From JABMNT01 sp048262255 (GTDB lineage Bacteria > Pseudomonadota > Alphaproteobacteria > Rhodospirillales > Casp-alpha2), in assembly GCA_048262255.1 (NCBI GenBank), contig JBLXFH010000003.1, positions 1 through 64,000 of the forward strand: a DNA stretch of 64,000 bases. Reading direction: 5' to 3'. Below the pieces are notes generated by a model that worked only from the letters and a program-made list of their open reading frames with translations, was not told the DNA's origin and did not search any database. A program made the translations under genes and the position numbers. Below are positions 11,001 to 18,381 of this stretch, one piece after another (the stretch's first letter is position 1; each line of letters starts with the position of its first letter).

Positions 11001-11323
11001 AACACGGCGTTCTGGTCGGTGGGATCCGGTTCAAGGCCTGGTCCCAACCGTCGAGTTTGCATCCCAAACTCCCGGTTCAGGCGCCGCTGGTTCTGGATGT
11101 TATCGATGTCGTTCAGAAACGTTCCGTCGGCGGCTGTACGTATCATGTGGTGCATCCGGGTGGGCGCAGTTTCGAGACGTTTCCCGCCAATGAAAACGAA
11201 GCTGAAGGTCGCAAGCTGGCACGTTTTGAAACCATGGGGCATACCCCCGGCAAGGTGATCCTTCCGGAGCTGGAACTGAACCCGGAATTTCCCTATACGC
11301 TGGATCTGAGATTCAACCCCTGA
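8051..11323 (+). CDS. Transglutaminase-like protein with DUF2126 (COG4196) domain
   Basis: The protein has 1090 residues. The N-terminal bacterial transglutaminase-like half has a complete triad: Cys180 (GSGSCRDMAW), His229 (DLHAWTEVYLP) and Asp245 (GLDPTSG). From about residue 320 it matches the DUF2126/COG4196 type, with VRLTMGGEPTFVSLDD, TQGKWYPGEILPRWA and RRAGTGGGNHIVLG. From memory, comparative-genomic work on amidoligases placed COG4196 with transglutaminases, alpha-E proteins and circularly permuted ATP-grasp enzymes in predicted peptide-synthesis or modification clusters. Those last two families are not encoded in this window. ATG 8051 follows AAAAGG. The D-threonine-aldolase-type gene begins 30 bp downstream and is probably co-transcribed. 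No signal peptide is evident, so it is likely cytoplasmic. Confidence 0.85.
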   Translation: MSIVAALNHVTHYTYDRPVSLGMQTIRLRPAPHVRSHIQSYSLKISPKEHFINWQQDPFGNFQARVVFPEKISEFKIEVDLLTEVRIFNPFDFFLEDYAQDFPFVYEPGLKDELAPYLSITEQGEGLMHWLETVDRSPQGIIDFLVAINQKLSQSLSYTVRLEPGIQSCDETLSLGSGSCRDMAWFLCQALRHLGLATRFASGYLIQLAQDVKSLDGPSGTDVDFTDLHAWTEVYLPGAGWVGLDPTSGLFAGEGHIPLCSTPTPSSAAPVTGTIEGGVEASLHHEMSVTRISEAPRVTKPYSEAHWKAIDKLGMAIDKDLKSRDVRLTMGGEPTFVSLDDREGDEWHYAALGGKKKALAKDMLHRLRNRFASNGVYMFTQGKWYPGEILPRWAMPYFWRRDGEPVWRDDTLLADPDKPYNHSLKTAEMFLSSLAETLGIPGSYILPAREDTPYYLWKERRLPLSDDMMEADVYERTERARLQALMDKDLNEPVGYALPLHYSIRRKGWISNAWKFKSDHMVLLTGDSPVGLRLPLGSLPSPKESIEEIVPERSTFDDTGALPSRSELDKALSAGSPPDDTAFAKDENGLIHTALCTEVRDGVLHLFLPPFVWAEHFLELIAAIETVAAQTKTPVVLEGYMPPADPRMVHLSVTPDPGVIEVNVQPAGDWEELKNIANTVYEEARQARLSAEKFMVDGRRAGTGGGNHIVLGALKPDDSPFLRRPDLLRSMVSFWQNHPSLSYLFSGMYIGPTSQSPRVDEARHDSLYELEIAFQQIPKKGDVPPWLVDRLFRNLLVDLTGNTHRAEFCIDKLYSPDSDRGRLGLLEMRGYEMPPHPQMSLVQIALLRACIAMFWKTPYTGKLIRWGTQLHDKFMLPHYLREDFHDVLHALKSGGYKFEAAWFEPFFAFRFPECGTTQVGEMTLALRTALEPWPVMGEEPAGGGVSRSVDATVERLQVTVRGMIPGRHVITCNGRQVPMTPTQEHGVLVGGIRFKAWSQPSSLHPKLPVQAPLVLDVIDVVQKRSVGGCTYHVVHPGGRSFETFPANENEAEGRKLARFETMGHTPGKVILPELELNPEFPYTLDLRFNP

Positions 11324-11353
11324 CCGACAGGCTGACATGCGAGGCGCAACCAC

Positions 11354-12508
11354 ATGAACATCGTTAATAAAAACCGGGTACCGGTTGTCGGGTTGAATGT
11401 CCCGGCAGAAGTCGGCATGGCTGAGGCTGATATCTGCACACCGGCTCTGATTATCGATCTGGATGCCTTCGAGAAAAACGTCAAACATCTGAAAGAATTC
11501 ATTACGAAAAATGGCGTCCGTTTGCGGGCCCACGCCAAGACCCACAAGTCGGCGGATATTGCGCTTTATCAAATTGAGCAGGGTGGGGCCTGTGGGGTTT
11601 GCTGTCAGAAAGTTTCGGAAGCCGAAGCTCTGGTTGCTGCAGGTGTGCGCGATGTTTTGATTTCCAATCAGGTGGTCGATTTACGAAAAATTGACCGGCT
11701 GGCGATGCTCGCCAAACAAACCCGGGTTCTGGTGTGTGTGGATGATCTTGGCAATGTGGAAGATTTGTCTGTGGCCGCAATAAGGCATGGGGTTGAAATT
11801 GAATGTCTTGTCGAGATGGACTGCGGGGCCGGGCGCTGCGGTGTTGAATGGGGCGCGCCTGTTGTCGAGATTGCCCGCAAAATCTCTGCTCTTGGAGGGA
11901 TCACTTTTTCAGGTTTGCAGGCCTATCAGGGGCCGGCGCAACATATCCGCACATATGTTGCACGGCAGGAAAACATCGAGACAGCGATAACGCAGGTGAA
12001 GGCAACTTTGGAGATGATTAATGCGGAAGGCCTTACATGCAAAATTGTCGGTGGCGCCGGAACCGGGACTTATTATTTTGAAGGGACCAGTGCTGTTTAC
12101 AACGAACTGCAATGTGGATCCTACATTTTTATGGATGCAGATTATCGACGGAATCTGGATTCAGGTGGAAACTTTGTCACGGATTTTGAAAACAGTTTGT
12201 TTATCTATACGTCAATCATGTCTCATACTAAGGCAGATATGGCGATTTGCGATGCCGGGCTGAAGGTGCAAAGCGTCGATAGCGGGTTGCCGGTTGTTTA
12301 TGGGCGGGATGATCTGGAATATATCAAGTGCTCGGATGAGCATGGTGTGATTCACGACCCGGAAAGTCGTTTGAAGCTGAACGACAAGCTAAAACTGATT
12401 CCCGGACATTGTGATCCGACCTGTAACGCCTTTGACTGGTACGTCGGTGTCCGCAATGGAAAAGTTGAATGTCTATGGCCGGTAACGGCCCGTGGCATGG
12501 CTTTGTAA
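11354..12508 (+). CDS. PLP-dependent D-threonine aldolase / D-serine dehydratase-like (DSD1 family) enzyme
   Basis: The 384-residue protein has an alanine-racemase-type barrel with the PLP lysine in RAHAKTHK (Lys62), phosphate-loop glycines in IVGGAGTGTYYF and the conserved MDCGAGRCG. The C-terminal metal site reads GHCDPTCN (His352, Cys353, Asp354). As I recall, a His-x-Asp pair is typical of D-threonine aldolase and His-x-Cys of D-serine dehydratase, so the aldolase type is favoured. The likely reaction is glycine plus aldehyde from a D-3-hydroxyamino acid, or a dehydration. The start has GAGGCG upstream. It lies 30 bp after the DUF2126 gene on the same strand, which raises the idea that D- or hydroxy-amino acids feed that system. 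Confidence 0.8.
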   Translation: MNIVNKNRVPVVGLNVPAEVGMAEADICTPALIIDLDAFEKNVKHLKEFITKNGVRLRAHAKTHKSADIALYQIEQGGACGVCCQKVSEAEALVAAGVRDVLISNQVVDLRKIDRLAMLAKQTRVLVCVDDLGNVEDLSVAAIRHGVEIECLVEMDCGAGRCGVEWGAPVVEIARKISALGGITFSGLQAYQGPAQHIRTYVARQENIETAITQVKATLEMINAEGLTCKIVGGAGTGTYYFEGTSAVYNELQCGSYIFMDADYRRNLDSGGNFVTDFENSLFIYTSIMSHTKADMAICDAGLKVQSVDSGLPVVYGRDDLEYIKCSDEHGVIHDPESRLKLNDKLKLIPGHCDPTCNAFDWYVGVRNGKVECLWPVTARGMAL

Positions 12509-12534
12509 ACCGGTTATTGAAATACCAAAAAGCG

Positions 12535-13041
12535 CTAAGATACCATTGTGGTAATGCGTGCCATCGCCAGATTCACGACAACGGCGCCGAGGATAATAAC
12601 CACGAACATGAAGATCAGCAGGGTATAGCGGTGGATATTACCTTCGCGAACCGATTTTACAGCGCGAACATGCCGGAACAGTTCAGACATATGCACTTCC
12701 ATCCGGTTTATTTTTGTAACTTCGTTGTGCATCCAGAACTGATAGATGCTGAGTGTAAAAATAACGGATGTTGCAAGCAGGATGGTGATTGCCATCAGTT
12801 TATTGGTGAGGTGGGCATCCGCTTTGACAAAGCCTGCGACAAAGATCAGTCCGAGATATGTTAATAACGTTGCTCCCACCGTTTTCCATTGATGGTTTTT
12901 TATGAAACGAAGCGTTTCCGTCGATTCTCTGTAAAGCAGGCCGACTTCGGCATGGGTTTTGTCGTCCAAGGGCGAGGGGATGTTCTCAAATTCGGGTTCA
13001 TCCAAGGATTCCTGCGCTTTGTTTGGGGCTTCTGTTGCCAT
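12535..13041 (-). CDS. Membrane protein of unknown function (three TM helices)
   Basis: I do not recognise this 168-residue protein. It has an acidic, Pro-rich cytoplasmic N-terminus (about 1-45), then two close hydrophobic helices (VGATLLTYLGLIFVAGFV and LMAITILLATSVIFTLSIY). A charged loop (EVTKINRMEVHMSELFRHVR) leads to a C-terminal helix (LLIFMFVVIILGAVVVNLA). ATG 13041 is chosen over an upstream ATG at 13068 because AGGAG stands 8 bases before it. It is convergent with the PLP enzyme (stops 26 bp apart) and lies downstream of the coiled-coil gene at 13186. A stress or channel-like membrane role is possible but nothing shows it. Confidence 0.65.
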   Translation of the reverse strand: MATEAPNKAQESLDEPEFENIPSPLDDKTHAEVGLLYRESTETLRFIKNHQWKTVGATLLTYLGLIFVAGFVKADAHLTNKLMAITILLATSVIFTLSIYQFWMHNEVTKINRMEVHMSELFRHVRAVKSVREGNIHRYTLLIFMFVVIILGAVVVNLAMARITTMVS

Positions 13042-13185
13042 GCTCTCTGCTCCTGACCAACCGTTCATCTATTAATAAGATGCTGGTATACACATTGTTT
13101 AACTATACCCGCTTTTTGGGTAAATTTTTTATTTATTCGTCCAGAGGCACTGTGTGGTCAACGTCCGATAAGGCAGGGCAGCAGG

Positions 13186-14064
13186 TCAAACAGAAATATT
13201 GACGGTAACTGAGGTCGAAACCGATACCGAGGCGGACGTTATCTGACTTAATGTATTGGTGGTTTCCTGAATAGAGTTTTCTGCCTGTTCAATGTCAGAA
13301 TTCGGGGGTGTTTCCCCTTGCGCTTCAAGCTGTTTTTTTGCCGTTTTTATTATGGATTTCAATTCGTCCAAAATCCGTTTTGCTTCGCGCAAAAACGCGG
13401 CCTCGGCATTCTTTTCGGCGGCTTTTCTCTCGGCATCGGCAATCTGTGTTTCAACGGTTTGCTGAAGCCCCGTCTTTGCGTTTGCCGACTTTTCTGCATC
13501 AGTAGGTGCTGCCGATGGATTAGATACCTCAGCATTGTCTTGCGGTTGCGTGGCGCCAGCATTCGCTTCTCCCGACAGTGTCTCTTGTCCGTCTTGCGGA
13601 GCGGTGACTGCCTTATTTGCAGAGGTTATGTCCTTATTGCTCTGGTCTGTCGCTTCTGTCGTTTCGCTTCCTGCATTTGCATAGTCCGCGACCGCAGCCG
13701 ACAGTTCCTTGGCGAGACGGGCGGCTTTTCTTGCGGTTGCTTCCGGGTCACCCCCAGCTGTCAGACGAAGAATAGCCAGTTCTGCTTTGATGCGGGCGAG
13801 TTTTGCTGCTGCGGCCTGCTTAATACGATCTTCGAGATCAACTTTTGAGGCTTGCAGCTGTTTAATGATACTTTCAACTTGCGACTGTTCTTTGCGCAAA
13901 TCGTCAGCCGTATCGGGGTCGCTTTTTTCAATAAGCCCGATTAGCAGGTTTTCCTGATTTGACTGGTTTGTGAGAAGAGCCGCATTTCGCGACTGGGCTG
14001 AAACTGATGCTGTTTTCAGCACATTCACCAATGCATTTTGCGCGGAAAATCCATTTATTTCCAT
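13186..14064 (-). CDS. Alanine/glutamate-rich coiled-coil protein of unknown function
   Basis: The 292-residue protein has strongly biased composition (Ala, Glu, Lys, Gln, Thr). The N-terminus (MEINGFSAQNALVNVLKTAS) is followed by long predicted helices: ADDLRKEQSQVESIIKQLQ, and an Ala/Lys helix about 75-135. A Thr/Asn/Gln-rich low-complexity middle (about 140-200) precedes a second helical block (ADAERKAAEKNAEAAFLREA) and a Ser/Thr/Val-rich tail ending VSVSTSVTVNISV. There is no signal peptide or TM segment. The beta-prone tail and helical body recall structural or flagellum-associated proteins, but I cannot assign it. It is transcribed away from the VOC gene at 14284. Confidence 0.6.
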   Translation of the reverse strand: MEINGFSAQNALVNVLKTASVSAQSRNAALLTNQSNQENLLIGLIEKSDPDTADDLRKEQSQVESIIKQLQASKVDLEDRIKQAAAAKLARIKAELAILRLTAGGDPEATARKAARLAKELSAAVADYANAGSETTEATDQSNKDITSANKAVTAPQDGQETLSGEANAGATQPQDNAEVSNPSAAPTDAEKSANAKTGLQQTVETQIADAERKAAEKNAEAAFLREAKRILDELKSIIKTAKKQLEAQGETPPNSDIEQAENSIQETTNTLSQITSASVSVSTSVTVNISV

Positions 14065-14283
14065 TGGACCTATCCTAGGTTATTTAAAGAGTATTCTTAC
14101 TCCATCTATAGTTTTTTATTATTTCTACAAAACGTCAAGATAAATCTACCATAGGTTATGCTGTGCTCCGGGTTGTGTTGCTTTTCTGCAGGGTTGCCGA
14201 TTACGTGGAAACCCCTTTTCATGTTTATGTGCTTTGGTTAAAGTATGAGCTCATAAGAATTTCAAAAAATTTGGGTGGGCGCT

Positions 14284-14646
14284 ATGAGATTGGATCATAT
14301 TAATATCCGCACGGATAACATTGATGGGGTTCGCGATGCCTTTGTGCGTATCCTTCGTTTGAAAGTCGGCGACCGTCCGCCCTTTAAGTTTCCAGGATAT
14401 TGGCTGCACGGAGAAGGCCATCCCATCGTTCATTTGACCGAGCGTGATAGTGACCCGGGTAATTCAACGGGTGCGTTAGACCATGTTGCTTTCTGGGACG
14501 ATGATTTTGACGGTTTAATGGCGCGCCTTGCGGAAGACGATATTGCCTATGATCTTCGTATTGTACCTGGTTCTGGCGTGCGCCAGGTCTTTTTCAACAT
14601 GAACCACGATGTGAAGGTTGAAGTCGACTTCGATCCCGCGCCCTAA
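14284..14646 (+). CDS. VOC-family (glyoxalase/bleomycin-resistance-like) protein
   Basis: The 120-residue single VOC module has the start MRLDHINIRTDNIDGVRDAF, a central GALDHVAFW and the terminal strand VKVEVDFDP. The two His and the terminal Glu sit where metal ligands occur in the superfamily. VOC proteins act as dioxygenases, isomerases, lyases or resistance binders; sequence alone does not say which. ATG 14284 is chosen because GGGTGGG stands upstream; a GTG three codons earlier is possible. Its stop TAA overlaps the stop of the convergent MscS gene through the shared CTAA at 14643-14646. Confidence 0.75.
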   Translation: MRLDHINIRTDNIDGVRDAFVRILRLKVGDRPPFKFPGYWLHGEGHPIVHLTERDSDPGNSTGALDHVAFWDDDFDGLMARLAEDDIAYDLRIVPGSGVRQVFFNMNHDVKVEVDFDPAP

Positions 14647-15794
14647 TTAATCTCTTTCTTGGAAGTGTCGGTAGGCGGAACAAATATTTCCGGTCGTTCC
14701 GAGGGCAGGCTTTCTACGTATATCGACTGTGAGGGGAAGGCAAAACCTGTCCCCGCTTGCTCAATGATCTGTTTAATTTGATAGGCTAGCTGCTCTTTGA
14801 TCTCGAGCCATTCTCCCCAGACAGTCGTATTCGTAAAACAATAAACCATGATGTCGATGGAAGACGCGTTAAAGCTATCAATACGGACAAAGGTTGAGAC
14901 CTCACGCGGAGAGGCGAAGTCTGGTGATTCCAGAATATAGGCTTCGATCTGGTTTCTGATATCGCTCAATTGTTCGATCGTGGTTCCGTATTCGACGCCA
15001 ATTTTCCAGAAAATGCGTCGATGCGTCATGCCGGTAAAGTTGGTGACGGCCGTATCGGAAAGCTTGGCATTTGGGACCATCACCGGGGCTTTGTCAAAGC
15101 GTCGGACGATGGTTGAGCGGAAGCCGATGTTTTCGACAACACCCTCTACAACACCATCAACAAGAATCCAGTCGCCTTTATGAAAGCGTTTTTCACCAAT
15201 GATCAACAAGCCGGCAATCAGGTTTTTGAACAGGTCCTGAGCGCCTAGAGCAACAGCCACGCCAAGCAAGCCAGCACCGGCGATGATCGGAGCGACCTGA
15301 ATGCCCCAGATTTGCAAAACGGTTGCGACACCAATGAGGATGATGGCAACTCGGATGGCCTTGATCAGCCACTCCACCAGTTCATGTGTAAAGACCTTCT
15401 CAAGCCGGGCCAAAACATGGCTGATTGGCTTCAAAAGAATCAGAAACCCCCAAAAGATCGTATAGGCGATCAGCGAGCGGACCAGATTTGTTGCAATTTC
15501 GGCAAAAACACCATCAAGCTGTAAATACTGGGTCGCGAAAAACAGCCCTAAAACAACGGGTATAAAGCGTATGGGGTTCTCCAGCAGCACGACCGCTTCA
15601 TCATCAAGGGATGTGGGGGTTCGTTTGGCGATGGATTTGATCCACGCCAGAACAAAACGGCTGAATAGTTTGCGGATCAGCAAAAATCCGACAAAAATGC
15701 TTGCGGCCGTGAGCATTCGGCCCAGATCAATTCCGGCAACACCGTTTTGCCAAACATCGACCACCAGCACCCAGAAATCCTTTAAGTCTTCCAT
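14643..15794 (-). CDS. MscS-type mechanosensitive ion channel
   Basis: The 383-residue inner-membrane channel relieves osmotic pressure by opening under membrane tension. Several N-terminal TM helices lead to the pore-lining TM3 (IIAGAGLLGVAVALGAQDLF), rich in Gly/Ala as in MscS, followed by the beta domain (FHKGDWILVDGVVEGVVENI, then RRFDKAPVMVPNAKLSD) and a C-terminal alpha/beta cytoplasmic domain ending in a charged tail. It is somewhat longer than E. coli MscS (286 residues) because of an extra N-terminal segment. It is convergent with the VOC gene and divergent from the alpha/beta hydrolase gene. Confidence 0.88.
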   Translation of the reverse strand: MEDLKDFWVLVVDVWQNGVAGIDLGRMLTAASIFVGFLLIRKLFSRFVLAWIKSIAKRTPTSLDDEAVVLLENPIRFIPVVLGLFFATQYLQLDGVFAEIATNLVRSLIAYTIFWGFLILLKPISHVLARLEKVFTHELVEWLIKAIRVAIILIGVATVLQIWGIQVAPIIAGAGLLGVAVALGAQDLFKNLIAGLLIIGEKRFHKGDWILVDGVVEGVVENIGFRSTIVRRFDKAPVMVPNAKLSDTAVTNFTGMTHRRIFWKIGVEYGTTIEQLSDIRNQIEAYILESPDFASPREVSTFVRIDSFNASSIDIMVYCFTNTTVWGEWLEIKEQLAYQIKQIIEQAGTGFAFPSQSIYVESLPSERPEIFVPPTDTSKKEIN

Positions 15795-15956
15795 CGCATT
15801 CCCAATACTGAAACAATACCGATCATGCCCTTCACATAAACCAGAGCAGCGGACACCGCAAACCCGGCAGCTTCAACTTGCCCGATGGTCTCCGGCCAGT
15901 TAACGTTTGGAGGCCTGTTTCAGGCAATAACCATAAATATATATGGAGCAAGACAA

Positions 15957-16658
15957 ATGCAAAACAGGGTGCCACTCTTACTGCTACCGGGATTGCTGTG
16001 TGATGAGGCGTTGTGGGCCAATCAGATGGAAAGTCTGGCAGATATTGCAGATTGCCAAGTTACCGATATGACACGCGATACGATCATGTCTGGCATGGCG
16101 AAACGCATACTGGATGAAGCACCGGAGCACTTTGCGCTTTGTGGACTCTCCATGGGCGGTTATTGCGCGCTTGAAATCATACGTCAGGCACCGCATCGGG
16201 TTGACCGTCTGGCGCTGCTTGACACATCGCCATATGCGGATACGGAGGAGCGCAAAGAACGGCGCAGAAAGCATGAAGCGCTGGCCGAGGCCGGTCGGTT
16301 TGAGGACATTCTGGAAGAATTGTTACCAAACTTCATTCACCCTGACCGTGTAAAACAGGGGCCTTACATGGAGATCATTCGCGCCTCGGCCGAGAACATC
16401 GGCCCGCAGGCCTTTGTCCGTCAGTTGCATGCCTTGATGTCGCGTGCCGACAGCTACGAATTACTTGCCGATATCCGGTGTCCGACGCTGGTCATGTGTG
16501 GCCGGGAAGACGCCCTGACGCCGCTTGCGTTACACGAAGAAATGGCATCGGTTATCCCTGATGCCCGGCTCGTGGTTGTCGAGGACTGCGGCCATCTGAC
16601 GCCGCTTGAGCAACCCGATGTGGCAACACCCGCCCTCCGAGACTGGTTGCTCTCCTAG
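15957..16658 (+). CDS. Alpha/beta hydrolase
   Basis: The 233-residue alpha/beta-hydrolase fold has LLLPGLLCDEALW near the start, nucleophile elbow GLSMGGY (catalytic Ser), an acid in MCGREDALTP and His in CGHLTPLEQP near the C-terminus, so the triad is complete. Likely an esterase or small-ester hydrolase; the substrate cannot be read. ATG 15957 is chosen because GGAG lies 8 bases before it and the fold starts there; the frame extends upstream without conserved sequence. An SDR gene follows 75 bp later on the same strand, and the two may be co-transcribed. Confidence 0.82.
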   Translation: MQNRVPLLLLPGLLCDEALWANQMESLADIADCQVTDMTRDTIMSGMAKRILDEAPEHFALCGLSMGGYCALEIIRQAPHRVDRLALLDTSPYADTEERKERRRKHEALAEAGRFEDILEELLPNFIHPDRVKQGPYMEIIRASAENIGPQAFVRQLHALMSRADSYELLADIRCPTLVMCGREDALTPLALHEEMASVIPDARLVVVEDCGHLTPLEQPDVATPALRDWLLS

Positions 16659-16733
16659 AGACCATATTCTTGATATGGCATGATTGGTGTCTACAAACTT
16701 AAAATAAATCAAAATACAGGGGAGTAATCCAAC

Positions 16734-17516
16734 ATGAGTATTCTTGGCGTTGAGTTGTTCAAAGGGCAGCGGGCTCTGGTGACAGGAGCTGCATCCAACA
16801 TCGGCCGTTCGATTGCGGTGCATCTGGCCGGGGAAGGGGCCGCACTGACGATCACGGATGTGGATGCGGACCGCCTGGCTGCTGTGTCCGATGAAATAGC
16901 GACGGTCGGAACAGCGCCACGCAGTATTGTCACCGATCTGTCGGACCACACTGGATGGCAAGCGGTATGGGAATTTGTAGCCGATGAACCTCCCGAGATT
17001 TTTGTGCATTCCGCATGCCCGAAGCGCCACGAGACGGATTTGCCGCTGGCTGTTTCAGAAGAGACCTTTGATGCCATGCTCAACACCAATCTGAGATCGG
17101 GGTTTTTGCTGGGCCGGAAAGTCGCCGATGCCATGCTGGCTGACAAGGTTGCCGGTCGCATGCTGTATCTGACATCGTTGCATGCCACCGAGCCTCGGAA
17201 TCTGGTCCATTACTCAGCCTCAAAAGCCGGGATGACGATGATGATGAAGGAACTGGCGCGGGAATTGGGGCCTGCCGGCATTCGGGTCAACGGAATTGCA
17301 CCGGGTGCCATTCCAGGCGGCGGCTTCACGACCAGTGATGATGCTTTCCAGCCGAAGCGAAAAATCCCGATGGGGCGTTTTGGGCATGCCGATGACATTG
17401 CACGCGCCGCCATGGGGATGCTGTCGAATGATTTGATGGGTTACGTCACCGGGACGACACTGATCGTCGATGGTGGGCTTCAGCTGTTTAACTGGATTGA
17501 TTTTTCACACCAATAA
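16734..17516 (+). CDS. Short-chain dehydrogenase/reductase (SDR)
   Basis: The 260-residue classical SDR has the NAD(P)-binding glycine motif ALVTGAASNIGRSIA, the NxR-type central strand (MLNTNLRSGFLLG), catalytic Tyr-xxx-Lys in VHYSASKAG with Ser in YLTSLHA, and the usual C-terminal IRVNGIAPGAI and VTGTTLIVDGG. An Asp after the second strand (TITDVDADRL) favours NAD over NADP. The probable reaction is oxidation of a hydroxyl or reduction of a keto group; a sugar or 3-oxoacyl substrate is equally possible. ATG 16734 is preceded by GGGGAG. Confidence 0.85.
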   Translation: MSILGVELFKGQRALVTGAASNIGRSIAVHLAGEGAALTITDVDADRLAAVSDEIATVGTAPRSIVTDLSDHTGWQAVWEFVADEPPEIFVHSACPKRHETDLPLAVSEETFDAMLNTNLRSGFLLGRKVADAMLADKVAGRMLYLTSLHATEPRNLVHYSASKAGMTMMMKELARELGPAGIRVNGIAPGAIPGGGFTTSDDAFQPKRKIPMGRFGHADDIARAAMGMLSNDLMGYVTGTTLIVDGGLQLFNWIDFSHQ

Positions 17517-17539
17517 GCGGTGTTTGGTGCATGCCGGTT

Positions 17540-18010
17540 TTACAGACCCTTCTGCCGACGCCATTCCCAGGGTTCAATAAAAGTACCTTTGTGCATGCCC
17601 CGGTCCAGACCGCGAGCCTCTTTGTAGGACCGCAAGTAATACTTTTCACTGGTCGGCCAGTGGGGAATGGCGAGGCCAACTTCGATCATTTCGGCACCCA
17701 GGTCCAGTGATCCAACCGCGCATTTTGCGATGATTCCGCCATCAGCAGTCTTTCCGCGCTGTTTGCAGGAAACGGTGTGGGATCCGACAAACGTTTTCAG
17801 ATGTTCTGTGGCCGCGATGCCACAGCGCCAGACAACGCCTGAGATTGTACATTCCTGCCCGGTTTCCGGCGCATCCATTCCCCACAGTTCAACGGCGATG
17901 CCCGACACAAACAGGCTATCGCCATCGTGAATATGGGCGACGCCGGAAATATCCTGTGCATAAGCGGGCAGGGAGAGTAAAGCGATCACGATGAGAAGTA
18001 TCTTGTGCAT
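17540..18010 (-). CDS. Exported thermonuclease-fold (SNase-like) protein, active site apparently altered
   Basis: The 156-residue protein has a signal peptide (MHKILLIVIALLSLPAYA, cleaved before QD) and an OB-fold SNase-like domain: VAHIHDGDSLFV, VELWGMDAPETGQEC and LGAEMIEVGLAIPHW. In staphylococcal nuclease the catalytic residues are Arg35, Glu43 and Arg87. Here the Arg35 position reads Glu (VELWG where relatives read VRLWG), Glu43 is kept (DAPE), and the usual YGR stretch of Arg87 reads DGG. Several cysteines (QEC, WRC, SC, KC) suggest periplasmic disulphides. It may bind rather than cut nucleic acid, or have another function. Confidence 0.72.
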   Translation of the reverse strand: MHKILLIVIALLSLPAYAQDISGVAHIHDGDSLFVSGIAVELWGMDAPETGQECTISGVVWRCGIAATEHLKTFVGSHTVSCKQRGKTADGGIIAKCAVGSLDLGAEMIEVGLAIPHWPTSEKYYLRSYKEARGLDRGMHKGTFIEPWEWRRQKGL

Positions 18011-18074
18011 GAGGCAAGTCTACGCGGCTTTCCGGTTCCGCGATAGGCCCTCATTTCAGGAACTAAAGCAGCAT

Positions 18075-18278
18075 TCAGGAGTCTTTTGCTTCGTCCTCGA
18101 ACTCTTTATCAAGAGACGCTTCCAGGTCTTTGAAGTCCTGAGGGACAGGCATGCCTTCAGCGCGCATGGTGGCAATCATTTGTTTCAGACGCATATGGAT
18201 TTCATGGGCGTCCCCCTGATCGCCCTGGGATTCGGTCATGAGCCGGTCCAGCTCCGCATTGTAATCAATTTCAACCAT
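18075..18278 (-). CDS. Small acidic protein of unknown function
   Basis: The 67-residue, strongly acidic and helical protein has the core AHEIHMRLKQMIATMRAEGM, then PQDFKDLEASLDKEF. There is no signal or TM segment. ATG 18278 has AGGAA about 9 bases upstream, which supports a real gene. It lies between the SNase-like gene and upp, all on the minus strand. Not recognised; it may be a small cytosolic binding protein. Confidence 0.6.
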   Translation of the reverse strand: MVEIDYNAELDRLMTESQGDQGDAHEIHMRLKQMIATMRAEGMPVPQDFKDLEASLDKEFEDEAKDS

Positions 18279-18381
18279 TGTGTGGGTTCCTGACTGTTGG
18301 GGTTAAAACATTATAGGGCTAATTTATGAAAATCTCTTAATCCAGATCAATTCGTTGAAATTAAATGGCTGCGCAGGAAAC

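Noticed and set aside
13100..13130. TACCC/GGGTA hairpin followed by T-run on the plus strand
   Set aside because: There is no plus-strand gene upstream whose transcript it would end; the stem is only 5 bp.
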